From Hevea brasiliensis (taxonomy: Eukaryota; Streptophyta; Magnoliopsida; Malpighiales; Euphorbiaceae): DNA of 64,000 bases. The notes beneath the pieces were generated by a model. That model saw only the letters and a list, made by a program, of their open reading frames with translations. It had not been told where the DNA came from and did not search any database. This document shows, in pieces, positions 1-11,352 of the stretch. Made by a program: the position numbers and the translations under genes. The stretch lies in NCBI RefSeq assembly GCF_030052815.1, contig NC_079503.1, positions 46,108,735 through 46,172,734 on the forward strand. Direction: 5' to 3'. Position 1 is the stretch's first letter. Each line of letters begins with the position of its first letter.

Positions 1-513
1 GTATATGTATGAAAGCAGTATCAAACTCAAACTACCTATATACAAGATAACTATGCTATCTCAGGTCTAAAAATTATATGCACTGATATGATTTATAAAA
101 GTACATTGACAAGAGTAAACTCCATGTGCTTGTCATAAGTGTCGCTGGTTCGACCTACTTATCATGTATAAGTGCCTATCATGTTTGTTATATAGCATGA
201 GACTCACCATTCCATATTATTTATATCTCATATAAATAACTTGGGAATAAACATGAATACAATCTTTCTGGATAAGTCATGTCCTTATTGTGAAGTATCC
301 TCGATTGTGAACCTATTTATGATACTTTGTACTATAAATACTATTAATCATATTCTTAACAACTTAAGAATAGAATTTCTAACAAAATATCAATGGACCT
401 TTTCTATTACATATAAATATATTATGTAAATGGAAAAGTGGAAATGCCCTTTATTAATAAAATTATGTACAAGATACGTACTAAATGATATGCTCTAGGG
501 CGTACTACTAACA
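1..513 (-). mobile_element. D0: truncated copia LTR (D family)
   Basis: Matches the last ~510 bp of the D-element LTRs that end at 13459 and 20933, in the same orientation, and stops at the same terminus (…CTACTAACA). It lacks the other ~1.6 kb because the window begins inside it. The base after the terminus starts unrelated decayed gypsy sequence (ctagt…), so this is the right edge of an LTR inserted into the C1 gypsy interior. Whether it is a solo LTR or part of a whole element cannot be told. Confidence 0.85.
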
Positions 514-840
514 CTAGTGCACGTCGATTTATGCCACATACTACACCAAAGGAATCAGTCCAAGGTTCTGATTTTAGAGGCTCATTAATAGTCAGTAGGG
601 GCAGAGGCAGAAGTAGAGACAGCACTTTGGGTAATCCTAGCACAATGGACCAACCCGAGCAGAGGAATGCACTAGAAAGATGGAACGCCATGCATCAAGG
701 GGAAGAAGCAGAGACTTTAGATGTAGTTTCCAATACGTTCTTAACTTTTGAAAGGAATAATTACGTACTATTTGATTTCGGCTTTACTTATTTATATGCT
801 AATGCTAAAATTATATGTTTGACTACTATTCCCTTACTTA
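514..840 (+). pseudogene. C1 gypsy gag/protease remnant
   Basis: An open stretch contains a short Gly/Arg-rich run (SRGRGRSRD), a TMDQPEQR-type linker, then EEAETLDVVSNTF followed by YVLFDFGFTYLY. In Ty3/gypsy elements this order is the gag C-terminus followed by the retropepsin, whose active site normally reads D-S/P-G-S-T-H-S-Y. Here the Asp and Gly survive but neighbouring residues are changed, so it is very probably inactive. It sits upstream, on the same strand, of integrase traces and the C1 LTR, as expected for the element's 5' coding end. The rest of pol is not readable. Confidence 0.55.
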
Positions 841-2440
841 GAGATAAATCTTGATGTGTTAGTGATTAGTCTTTTAGGATAAGAATTACGATAATAAGTG
901 TGATTGGAATTAATTTTGGAAAAGTTTCTAGTGAGAGACATCTCCTAGACTACGATAAATTATAAAGTTAATTAGTAAGCCTAATAAGGTAAGGCAAGAG
1001 GACCTAAAAGTAACTTATAGTAATATAGCTACCTTAGATGCGGGTAAGGGTATTACTGCTGAAAGATGTCAGTGGGTACCATAATCAAAATAAGTTTAAG
1101 ATATTAGTGGATTTGAAAGAAATAAGATATAGGGAAGCTTGATCTATTAGGATGTATCGTAGTAACTATGCAATATTCTTAATGATTGTGCTGTAAGCTG
1201 CAGATTACAGTACTGACTTGGGATTTATTGTGTAGAGCTGCGTACTACCAAATAGTACACAAGGATAAGAATAGTTACAAATGGCTTTCGCTCTGATACA
1301 AATATACCACAATAGAGTTTTATTACTAGAACTGAGTTTGAAAATCCTAATTCAGGATTTAAAACTCTATAATTAGAATATCAAAAGATCATGGTTGCAA
1401 GGTAGTGAGAGTTAACGACTCCGTTACCCTAACACGGATTACAATACATCAGGAATTGTTATGGGACTAGAGATTTTAGTATGGTCAAAAATTAAAAAGA
1501 ACACCTATAGGGCTAGGTCATCCAGTCTCCGATATGGGGTTTATAGTTGTTCTGGTATTGCAATGGATCTTTTGCTCAAAGTTTAGTTAGGAATAGTGTT
1601 TTATTTGTGTAGCAGTAAGACACAAAATATGATTTTGTTTCCCTGAAAGAGACAGGATGCTATGGATGATAATTATAACTTATAAAACAGTTAAGAAATG
1701 ATGTTCTACTGATAACGGTAATTCGATAGGAACTAGTTGGTCAAGTATTCTTTAGGAGGAGCACAATTTTATTGTGTGAATCATAAGGATTAGATTAGGA
1801 TTAATGTGAAACTTTTGAATAGCATGGGAAAAAGGAGAGTCCAGTAGACTTCCTTCTTAAGGTTAAGAATTGTTTATGGTTCAATAAAAAAAAAAAGGGT
1901 AATGATTGCAAACCAGCGGAAAATAAGCTATAGGACATCGGTAGATAAAAGAAAATATAGAAGCAAATGTAATAAAGAAACGTTATGAATATTAGTTAAA
2001 GTGTTGACTAGAATGGTCAGAGGATCAAATCAAAGTAATATTGAAGTATAGCGAATTTATTAAGGATGATAAGAGGTACTAAATCATGACTCGATAGTCA
2101 AGTTAAGGAAAAAGATAAGATTGAGGAATAAAATAATTAAAGTTAAGTTGTGGAATGAAAAAAGAAACAAATAGAATAGTAAGAAATGAGAAAAAGCACT
2201 AGATGAGGAATTGCCACAGGGCAAACAACGTACTTAAGATGCGTAATGATATCCTAAACTATTTTATCAAGAAATAAATAAGTTAAACAAAAACAAACAA
2301 GATAGTGCAAAATGGAACATAGGCCTTAATCATAAATGGAGATGGTAAGATAATGGTTATGGACCTATGGCCAATAAATAGATAAGTAGTTCATATATGA
2401 CCAACATGGTCATTTAAAAAAAAAAATACTACAAAGGAAA
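841..2440 (+). mobile_element. C1 gypsy interior, highly decayed
   Basis: About 1.6 kb with no open frame and no domain I can name with confidence. Its position between the protease remnant and the integrase C-terminal remnant implies it is what remains of RT, RNase H and integrase core, heavily deleted: this interval normally exceeds 2.5 kb. Base composition is AT-rich like its surroundings. Confidence 0.45.
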
Positions 2441-2700
2441 ATAATTGTTAGAACAACAGCAAGAAAAGACTAAAACATTCCAAACTAAACTGAAGGTTGC
2501 ATCAAATGATCAAGAGATTTGATAAGAAAAGAGTAAAACTAAGTTCTCACCCATAGGATCATACGAGGTCCTAGAAAAAGTGGATCCACTAGCACACAGC
2601 TTTGCTTACCTCTAAAATTAAAATGAAATTGAATCTAACTTATGACAGAAGCTCATAAGAAGCTTGGCACACGAGGTAAACAATCGATGAGTAAATAGTA
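2441..2700 (+). pseudogene. C1 gypsy integrase C-terminal remnant
   Basis: Conceptual translation around 2490-2640 gives fragments reading roughly KVASNDQ, KLSSHPIGSYEVLEKVDPLA and a degraded LIRSLA. This is the pattern of the gypsy integrase C-terminal domain ([12 protein letters not shown]…VGPVAYRL…VFHVSMLR) that is also readable in element A near 23400 on the other strand. Stops and frame changes interrupt it. It lies about 150 bp upstream of the C1 polypurine tract and LTR, where this domain ends in gypsy elements. Confidence 0.5.
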
Positions 2701-2807
2701 TTGGTTAAAGTGCTATGGACCATTATTCAGATTATGAGGCTACATGAAAATGTGAGAGAGATATGAGAAAATGACACAAACGGATGATTAAGGATTGACA
2801 GTGGGTA

Positions 2808-2846
2808 AAATTTTGAGGGCAAAATTTATTTTAAATGTGAGAGAAT
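2808..2846 (+). other. C1 polypurine tract region
   Basis: Purine-rich segment ending …TGTGAGAGAAT immediately before LTR start TGTAACACCCC. It corresponds in position to the A and B tracts (GAGGGAAAGAGT and GAGGGGAAGAAT on their coding strands). It marks 2847 as the start of a 3' LTR and shows that C1 reads on the plus strand. Confidence 0.6.
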
Positions 2847-5800
2847 TGTAACACCCCTATTTGCATAGCCTGGTACATTTTACTATTCCGGTGACCGGTA
2901 TCGATCCGGACAATTAAGGAGATTAGAATCACATCTAAGACAACTAGATAAACCCTAAACGCAAATAATTAGTAATTGCCAAATAGTTAAGTATAAAGAA
3001 GAAAAACAAAGCATAAAAAGTAAAATGAGCCAGGAGTCACAGCGATGGGTGACCTTCCCAGGAAATGGCTGTGAGGTCATTCTTAACTCAAATTTCGAAT
3101 TGGAAAATGTGACGCTGTGGTCCTTAGGACTATTACGAACATAGTGGAAAAGAGAAAATCACAAAAAAAGAATTTTTAAGCAGGTCAAATAATTAGGTCA
3201 GAGATCGGGAAGAAATATCGAATAAGTTATAAACCAGATAAGACCAGCGAGGGGCAAATTGGTCAATTCACCCCTAGAGGTGACTCATGACCTAACTGTC
3301 TAATAAAATCTAAGAAATGAAAATTTTGAAATATAGATTAAATTTAAGAGGTAAATGAAAAAGAAATGAAAAAGAAGTAAAAAATCAAAAATGAAAAAGT
3401 TTATGACATCACCATGACACAATAAATGTTAATTTCTAAAATTTGAAAATTGCGAGATAATTTAACATAAAAAGGAGCCAATGAAAATTTAAAGAAAAGA
3501 AATTCATTTTTTCTTCCTTCCTTCTTCTTCTTGTCGTCTTCATCTCTCTCTCATCTCTCTCATTTTCTTCTTCCACTATGAAAGCTTATATTAAGCTTTC
3601 ACAACCCTAAAATCCCCATTAATTCCACAAATCCCTTAAGGAAAAATTACCCTTGAGCTTTGATTTGAAGATTGAAGTGAAAAAAAGAAAAGGAAATTTG
3701 AGAGATTGAAGCTTTGGAAATTCACAAATTGAGGTAAGTGCAACTTTAAGCTTAGATACTTATTAAATTTATGAATATAAGTTTAAATGTGATGAAATTA
3801 TGCAAAGAACCATGAAAATCATGGACGTATGGGAGGTGTGAATTTTCAGCAGGCATGGGATTATGAGATATTAAAGTATTTTAGTTCAATTAATTATGTA
3901 TGTAAGCCTAATTAAGTGTGTAGAGAATGTTTAGTACCTTAATTGCATAAATTGAAACACTTGGAAAAATTAGGGTTCTTGACTTAGGATTTGGGAGAAA
4001 AAATATAGAAAATGGTCAATGGATGCAAATGACCTTACTTGAGTTGAGAAATGGTCAATTGTAACCATTTGTGGTATGTGTGAATTGCTAGAACCAAGTT
4101 TCAATTCGGATTGGTTAGGGTCAGTATGCAGGTAGCTTGACCTAGGTCCCTTTCAGGGATCAAAACTGAAAATTTATAGCCCAATTGGTTTGAGGTAAAT
4201 TGGGAATGAAACTAGACACAAAATGGTCCATTTTTCATTTAGGAATCATGCCCAAAAAATGACCATAACGTAGTGAACAATTAGGCCAAATCTAGATTTG
4301 GGCACACTGCTTTGTATAAAAATGACCAAATGAATAGTAGTTACTGAGATGACCATAACTTGGTCTAGGAAGGTCCAAATGACCTGAATTTTATACTGAT
4401 AGAAAGCTGAGACATAGAACTACAACTTTTATGAGAATACAAACCCAAATTCTGACCATAACCTATCCAAAAAGTCACCTGCAGTCAACACACAAAAACT
4501 TCCAATATCCAGAAAATGCCTAGAATTCTGGGTAACACTAAATCTTGCCAGCCTTAGGAAAATAGGCATAACTTGGGCTACAAAACTCCAAATGGAGTGA
4601 TTCAAAAAGGGAATTAAAGCTAAGACAATAAAGAATAACTTTGATGAAGGACACTTAGCTAAATTCTCATAGTAATCAAACCAATGGAATAGTAGAACAC
4701 AAGGGATCAAAACTAAAAAATTGTAATTTCTCTTAGGAGATTTAGAAATTGAATTGGCAATCTATGCCAACAAAATTGACACTCAAAATGTGGTATATGG
4801 GTGCAATTACAACTAATAAACCTATTAAGTATAGAAAAGTCAACATTTTGACTTAAATAGTGCTATAAATAGTGCCACCATACACAAAAATGTGAAAGAC
4901 CCAAAATTTATAAACTGTAATAGGTAGGATAAGTCTGCAAAGAAATTATTGGAATTTAAGTATTAGAAATGAATACTAAAGCACTTTAAATTTATGTGTT
5001 TCTGTTGAAAATGGATCTTCGAAGGAGAAACAAAAGTTTGAGTAAATTGAATCGACAAAAGAGGTTTGTGTACAATTAGTTTTTAATTGAATTTGTTTTG
5101 AATATTTTGCGTAATTAAATGATTTTATTTGTCCTTATAAATTATGTTTATCAATTATGGGATTTATTTCAATAATTATTGAAATTGGTATAGCAAGCAT
5201 GAGTTTAGTTTTGTGAAATATTATTTCAACAATTTTGGAATATTGTTTTGGACTGGATAAATTATGTTTTGAAAATTGTGTTGGAATTATGTTTTGAATT
5301 GTGATGGGCAATTTGCATGAATAAAATACAAAATTTTGTTTTGGATTGTGATGAGCATAAAAAAAAAATTATGGAACATTGGAATTGATCTTAAATTAAT
5401 ATTGTATTGTGATTTATGCTCACAAAAAGGATAAAGAAATGTATGATATGGTTTTATATCTCATTATAGATGCTTGACTAGGTTATTACCTATCTCTCTC
5501 ATTTGTTGAGGAGACAATGGAGTTAGCTTTGTTTTGTTTTGAACACCATGGTATGTGCACTGGCTTAGATTCTCCTCTTATTAGAGGTTAGATCTAAGTT
5601 TTAATTATTAACCCTTCGAATGTTTCATTATTGTGTAGTGTACTATGCACAATGATTCGATCTCCCCAACCATAGGGAGTTAGAATCACCCTGAAGATGG
5701 CCCTTTAGGATTAGTCTTGCATAGTTGGTGAGATAAAGAATGGGTTTTGATTGATAAGAAATTGTGATTTTAAATGAGATTATGCACAAATGATTTTGTT

Positions 5801-6754
5801 AAAATAATTGTTTATTTCCATAATTGCAAGAATTATTTTTATTGTTTAGTTGTGATTTGACAAATTTAAATTTTGATCAAGGTTATTTAAACAAGTGACT
5901 ATTATTATTGGCAATGAAAATTTTGACATTTGGAAATTAGTTAAATTTCGAGATTCCAAAACTTTTGGTATAATTATTGTCAATGTATATTGTATTACAT
6001 TTTAAATTATAGTTGTGCACCACTAAGTTCACCACTCAATGATAGCTTTGTATGCTGTCACAAGTGAGAGTAGAGATAAAGCAGTTAAGTGAGATTCCTA
6101 TAGCTGCACCTTGAAGACTGCTTCTGACTAGCCTCGGGTATATTATAGGTATATTCTTGTATATTAGATTTTGAATATGCATGTAATTATATGTTTATAA
6201 ATTTTTTGAGTATTTGTACAAAAATTCTTGTAATATTATTTTGGTATGTAATGAAATGCAAATTATTGTAATGTTCAAACTTATTTTTGAGTTTTGTAAT
6301 GACTGTAAATTAATTTTTCTTTAGTGGAATATGAATGAAGTTAATTAATATTATTTCTGAAGAAAAATGAGTTGAGAATTGTTTTGAATTATGGAGTTGG
6401 GAGAAATGATGTTAATTTGTGTTGTGGTAGTGGTTGATTTTGATAAAATAAATTATTAGAAGTGTTTTTACAAGTGTTTGAAGAACTGTTTTTTTCCAAA
6501 TATAGATGGCACTCTACAGAAAATTTTCCAAAATTTGTGTAAAAATAAAAATGTATAAAAATTTTAACTAGTCTTTAAACTTCAAGTAAAAGTTTTTAAT
6601 TCCTACCAAAAGTGCTCGCCACCTTCGAAAAGTAAGAAAATTATTTAAAAATTCCTTATAGTATATTTAATGGGTTATCGGTAAGCGAAGTACGATAATT
6701 CATTAGATGTATTATGGGATCATGTTACATCTTACTGAGGGATAAGGTGTGACA
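2847..6754 (+). mobile_element. C1 gypsy 3' LTR (C family, 3.9 kb)
   Basis: Begins TGTAACACCCC and ends GATAAGGTGTGACA. The same terminal sequences bound C2 (56616-60072) and, inverted, C3 (39076-42620) and the start of C4 (62213). It is non-coding throughout. After its end the copia E LTR resumes mid-sequence, with ATGAC at 6755-6759 as the probable right TSD; the intact D LTR carries ATGAC at the equivalent point (near 13041). The left partner lies outside the window. No host gene lies in this stretch. Confidence 0.85.
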
Positions 6755-7172
6755 ATGACAATGCATTGACAAAAGTAAACTCTATGTGCTTGTCATATGC
6801 ATCACTGGTTCGGCCTACTTATCATGTATAAGTGCCTATCATGTTTGTTATATAGCATGTGACTCACCATTCCATCTTATTTATATCTCATATAAATACC
6901 TTGGGAACAAACATGATTATAATCTTTCTGGATAAGTCATGTCCTTATTGTGAAGTATCCTCGATCGTAAACCAATTTATGATACTTTGTGCTAAAAATA
7001 CAGTCACTCATATTCTTAACAACTTAAGAATAGAATTTCTAACAAAATATTAATGGACCTTTTCTATTACACATAAATATATTATCTAAACGGAAAAGTG
7101 AAATTGCCTTTTATCAATAAAATATGTACAAGATACATACTAAATGATATGCTCTAGGGCATACTACTAACA
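6755..7172 (-). mobile_element. E copia 3' LTR, part beyond C1
   Basis: About 418 bp closely matching the outer part of the D-family LTR (compare 13045-13459), ending at the same terminus …CTACTAACA at 7172. Its beginning is interrupted by C1. In the minus-strand reading this is the U3 end of the E 3' LTR. It is followed not directly by pol but by an inverted LTR fragment. Confidence 0.75.
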
Positions 7173-7513
7173 TGCCATTGGTGATCTTGGTGTGGACAAG
7201 CTAGAGAGACAACACTTGGGGTCCTAAGAGGTTCCTAAAGGTGTCAATTGCATCCATAGTGCATTAAAGAGGTTAGTGCCCAAATTCCTCTTTCAAATTA
7301 GGGTTTAATTGAATTGATTTGTTAATTCACAATCTTAAATGGCAAATGAAGATCCTAATACATATTAAAAGTGTTTTAATATGAAATTAAGCACTGAAAT
7401 TAATTAGGCACATAAGAGATGTGGGATGATGCATGAAACCCTAGAAGAAAAATTTTGAAATTCAATGCTCTAGTGCACCACTTACCATGCTTTTACTCCT
7501 TTAATTGATACAT
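7173..7513 (+). repeat. Inverted fragment of the E LTR
   Basis: This stretch is the reverse complement of the first ~340 bp of the E 5' LTR (9513-9850): the 'ccattggtgatcttggtgtg' block, the 'caaagaggttagtgccc'-like block and the LTR tip (ACTCCTTTAA versus TGAAGGAG) appear in inverted order. It therefore lies in the opposite orientation to the rest of E. It is probably a rearrangement or template-switch product. Confidence 0.7.
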
Positions 7514-7549
7514 ACAAAATGATATGCTCTAGGGCATACTATTAATAAT
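7514..7549 (-). repeat. Second copy of the E LTR outer tip
   Basis: Repeats the sequence of 7137-7172 (catactaaatgatatgctct…) with small changes, ending …CATACTATTAATA, directly before the copia polypurine tract (ctcccactagc on the plus strand, reading GCTAGTGGGAG on the minus). The true 3' LTR boundary of E thus lies here, and the inverted fragment sits within the LTR tip. Confidence 0.7.
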
Positions 7550-9496
7550 CTCCCACTAGCACTAGAGCCATTCATTACAATATCTTAAACCTATCTTCTC
7601 AAGATGTCAGTCTAACTGAGTTTGTGACATAGGCTTTGTGACTGGATCAACTGGATTTTCAGCTAATGCTATTTTCAGTATGGCTACATCGTCTCTCCCA
7701 ACTATCTCTCTGATAATGTGGTAGTGCCTTTCTATGTGTTTGGATTTTTGGTGGGACCTAGTTTCCTTAGCTTGTATGACTGCTCCATTGTTGTCATAGT
7801 AGAAAGGAACTACTGACTCAATGGAAGGAACCACTACAAGTTCTGTCACGAACTTCTTTATCCAAATAGCCTCTTTTGCAGCATCTGATGCAGCAATGTA
7901 CTTAGCCTCTGTAGTGGAATTAGCATTTTGTACTCTGTTTAGAACTCTTCCAACTAACTGCACCTCCATTACAAATAAGCACAAAGCCAGAGGTAGACTT
8001 TCTATCATCGATATCTGATTGAAAATCATAATCACTATAACCATCCAATTTAGTATAACCATCCAATTGCAAGTCACCACCTCCATAAATCAAGAATAAA
8101 TCCTTAGTTCTTCTCAAGTACTTAAGGATATTCTTGACAGCTATCCAGTGTTCCAAACCTGGATTAGATTGAAACCTGCTAGTCAAACTAATAGCATGTG
8201 CGATATCTGGCCTAGTACACATCATTGCATATATTAAACTTCCAATAGTCGAAGCATATGGAATCTAGGCCATTTTATCTCTTTCTTCAAGTATCTTTAG
8301 AGACATCTCTTTAGAAAGGTGGATGCCATGTCTTATTGGTAACAATCATCTCTTGGAATCAAGCATGTTAAACCTCTTTAACACCTTTTCCAAGCATAGA
8401 CTTTGGGATAAATCAATTATTCTTTTTGCTTTATCTATATAGATGAGAATTCCAAGAATATAGGTTGCCTTCCCAAAGTCTTTCATGGAGAATATATTTA
8501 ACAACCAAATTTTTATAGTTGTCAACATACCTATGTCATTACCTATCAATAGAATATCATCCACACATAAGACAAGGAAAGTGATAGCACTATCACTAAC
8601 CTTTTTATATACACATGGCTCATCCATATTTTTAATAAAATCAAATGACTTAATGGCTTCATCAAAACAGATGTTCTAACTCCTCGGAGCTTGTTTTAAC
8701 CCATAAATGGATCGCTTTAGCTTGTACACCTCAGAACTCTCTTGGGATTCAAAACCCCTAGGTTGTTCCATGAAAATGTTTTTTTCAATGTGTCCATTGA
8801 GAGAAGCTGTTTTAACACCCATTTGCCAAATCTCATAATCATAGTATGCAGCTATTGCTAATAGAATCCTAATTGAATTAAGCATGGCAACAGGCGAGAA
8901 AGTATCCTCATAGTCGATTCCTTGCCTTTGGCGAACCCCTTTTTCCACTAGCCTTGCTTTATAGGTCTCTACCTTTCCTTCAGAATAAATTTTCTTCTTG
9001 AAAACCATTTTATTCCCTATAGGTACAATATCTTCAGTTGGGTTAATAAGGTCCCAAACTTGATTCTTATGCATGGAATCAATTTCAAATTTCATAGCTT
9101 CAATCCATTTTGAAGAATCTATATCTAATATAGCTTCGTCATATGTAAGAGGATCATCTCCATGATCTACTTCTTCATGAGTAAATAACTCTTGTTCATC
9201 TTCATGAAGAAAACCATGTCTCACTGGTGGGTTAGATATCCTAGTTGATCTGCAAGGAATTACTGTAGATATTTCATTAATAGGTGTAGGTTGACTAGAT
9301 GGATCTATATCTATTTGATCTGTTGGTTGATCAGAATTCTCCAATTCTAACTCTATTTGCCTTCCTTTGCCTCCTTTTTGAATAAACTATTGTTCAAAAA
9401 ATATGGCATCCCTACTTACCACAACCTTTTATGATGTAGGCAAATAAAACAAATATCCAAAACTTTCTTTTGGATATCCAACAAATCGACCTTTTT
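7550..9496 (-). pseudogene. E copia pol: integrase tail, RT, RNase H (broken)
   Basis: Remnant Ty1/copia polyprotein. Reading on the minus strand: an integrase C-terminal tail starting at KGRFVGYPK near 9490; RT at 9344-8676 (NKMVFKKKI, YKARLVEKG, DYEDTFSPVA); RT continued at 8627-8346 with the catalytic box as CVDD instead of YVDD; and RNase H at 8225-7607 (DGYSDYDFQSD, KSTSGFV, EAKYIAASDAAKEAIWIKKFV, ending in the QKSKHIERHYHIIREIV block). At least three frame breaks separate these pieces. gag, protease and most of integrase are absent: the remnant begins right next to the PBS, so an internal deletion joined leader to mid-pol. It is inactive. About 80% alike by eye to D pol. Confidence 0.88.
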
Positions 9497-9510
9497 CTGC
9501 TCTGGTACCA
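9497..9510 (-). other. E primer binding site
   Basis: On the minus strand reads TGGTACCAGAGCAG, two bases after the 5' LTR. It resembles the initiator tRNA-Met PBS TGGTATCAGAGCC with changes. Directly downstream the sequence is already integrase-tail coding. Confidence 0.7.
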
Positions 9511-9512
9511 AT

Positions 9513-10241
9513 TGAAGGAGCAGAAGCATGATAATTGGTTCATTGGACCATTGACTTTCAAAAATTTTTTTTCTAGGGTTTCATGCATCATGCCACATCT
9601 CTTATGTGCCTAATTAATTTCAATGCTCAATTGCATATTAAAACACTTTTAATATGTATTAGGGTCTTCATTTGCCATTTAAGATTGTGAATTAACAAAT
9701 TAATTCAATTAAACCCTAGTTTAAAAGAGGAATTTGGGCACTAACCTCTTTGATGTACTATGGATGCAATTGGCACCTTTAGGAAGCACCTAGGACCCTA
9801 AGTGTTGTCCCTCTAGCTTGTCTACACTAAGATCACCAATGGGTAAGCCCCAATTTTGCTTCTCAAGCCTTGCCAACCAATTATAATTTGGGGTTTTGCT
9901 TTTAGAGAGGTTATATGTGTGTATAGGACACTAGAAACAATTCCTAGCAATTTTAATTCAAAGGCAATAGAGTGATTCTCTTTGAATTGATGAAGAAAAG
10001 CAAGAGGATGGAGAGGGAGAGAGGTGCCGCCACCTTTAGAATAGTAGACAGAATTGTATTTTAATTCTTCTTTCTTTCCCTTTTATAAATAGGTCAAATA
10101 ATCACTTAAGCCCTTTGCCACATGTCACCATCACTTTGCATCTTATTTTTAATTGACTTAATTACATTAAGCCAAATGTCAAAGCTATACTTAATCTTGA
10201 CTCTGATCACCTTGCATGATAGGAAGACAAATGGCAAACTT
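9513..10241 (-). mobile_element. E copia 5' LTR, first part
   Basis: Starts TGAAGGAGCAGAAGCATG. It is related to the D LTR but clearly diverged (shared blocks: 'gcatcatgc', 'catattaaaac', 'gatttgccattt'-like, 'gttgtccctctagcttgtc'). It is cut at 10241 by element A (TSD AACTT at 10237-10241) and continues at 61812. No gene. Confidence 0.8.
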
Positions 10242-11352
10242 TGTGACACCCCTTACCCATCTACGGTATAGCCGAGTAAGATATGACACACAGAGTACTG
10301 GAACACCATATTTTATTTCAATCATTTTTATTTTTCTTTATTTATTTCTTTCATATTTATGAAGTATAATTTGTGAAGTATAATTCATTTAAGTCATTTA
10401 TTGAAGTTATAAATTATTTGAGGTTCCGCAAATTTTATAGAAAATCCGACAGAGTACCGGCTAAAAATGGAAAAAATAGTTCTTCGGTACCTGTGAAAAA
10501 TACTTCCAATATGTTTTCAATCAATCTCAAACTCTATTTCATCAACAAAATCTCAATATTTTTTCAACAACATTTCCATTTCTCAATCATTCATCTCATA
10601 TGATATTCATGTAAAAGTCATGAATAAATATTTTCTTTTTCATTCATAAACACAATTTCTACTATTTACATTGATACCGAAATACATTACATAAGTTTCA
10701 ATTACATATGTGAAAATAAAAGTTAATTATAAAATACCCAAAATAAAACCTAGTGTCCTACCAATACACTAACGTCAGTGAGGTGACACGGATACTATGT
10801 AGAGCTGCAGATGATCTAACCCAGTCTGTGGTCTACTAGGCACTCTATCAGTCTCTCTAGAACCTACGCTTGGCAAAATCAACGCGCTAAGCAATAATAC
10901 TTAGTAGTGCCAATAATAAAATAAAAAGAAATAATATAAAATAAATATGCAGTGCATGCTCTGATGTCTTATGCAGACCATTTTTCGATCATTATTGATA
11001 ATCTTATTTGTTATGTACTTGTTATATTCATACTTTCATCAAATTTATCCACTTTTATTTTTTGGTTGCCTAAGTAACCTATACTAGACAACTGGACTAG
11101 ATAAACGGGTAAACTGGCACTAGGTGTCCAGTACCTCAGGCTGTCACACCATCGGTCACATATGTATCTCCCGGTATGCAACAAAATAGCTAATAAGCTG
11201 TAATAACATTAGGCACAAGACCAAGTATCAACACAATGTCAGAATGGCTAAAAGCCATAAAATCATAGAATGGCATAATGCCATGTGCAGTACTGCTAAC
11301 TGAACCCTATTGGAATGCTAAACTATCCAAACCAATCTTGCTAGGTGTACTA
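10242..11352 (-). repeat. A 3' LTR, segment 1
   Basis: Collinear with 38742-39075 plus 42626-43404 of the A 5' LTR. Two points here are empty sites: the place where C3 sits in the other copy (…caacaacatttccatt near 10570) and, at the end, the TACTA where D inserted (TSD 11348-11352). Non-coding. An open frame at 10373-10603 is not supported by any family. Confidence 0.88.
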
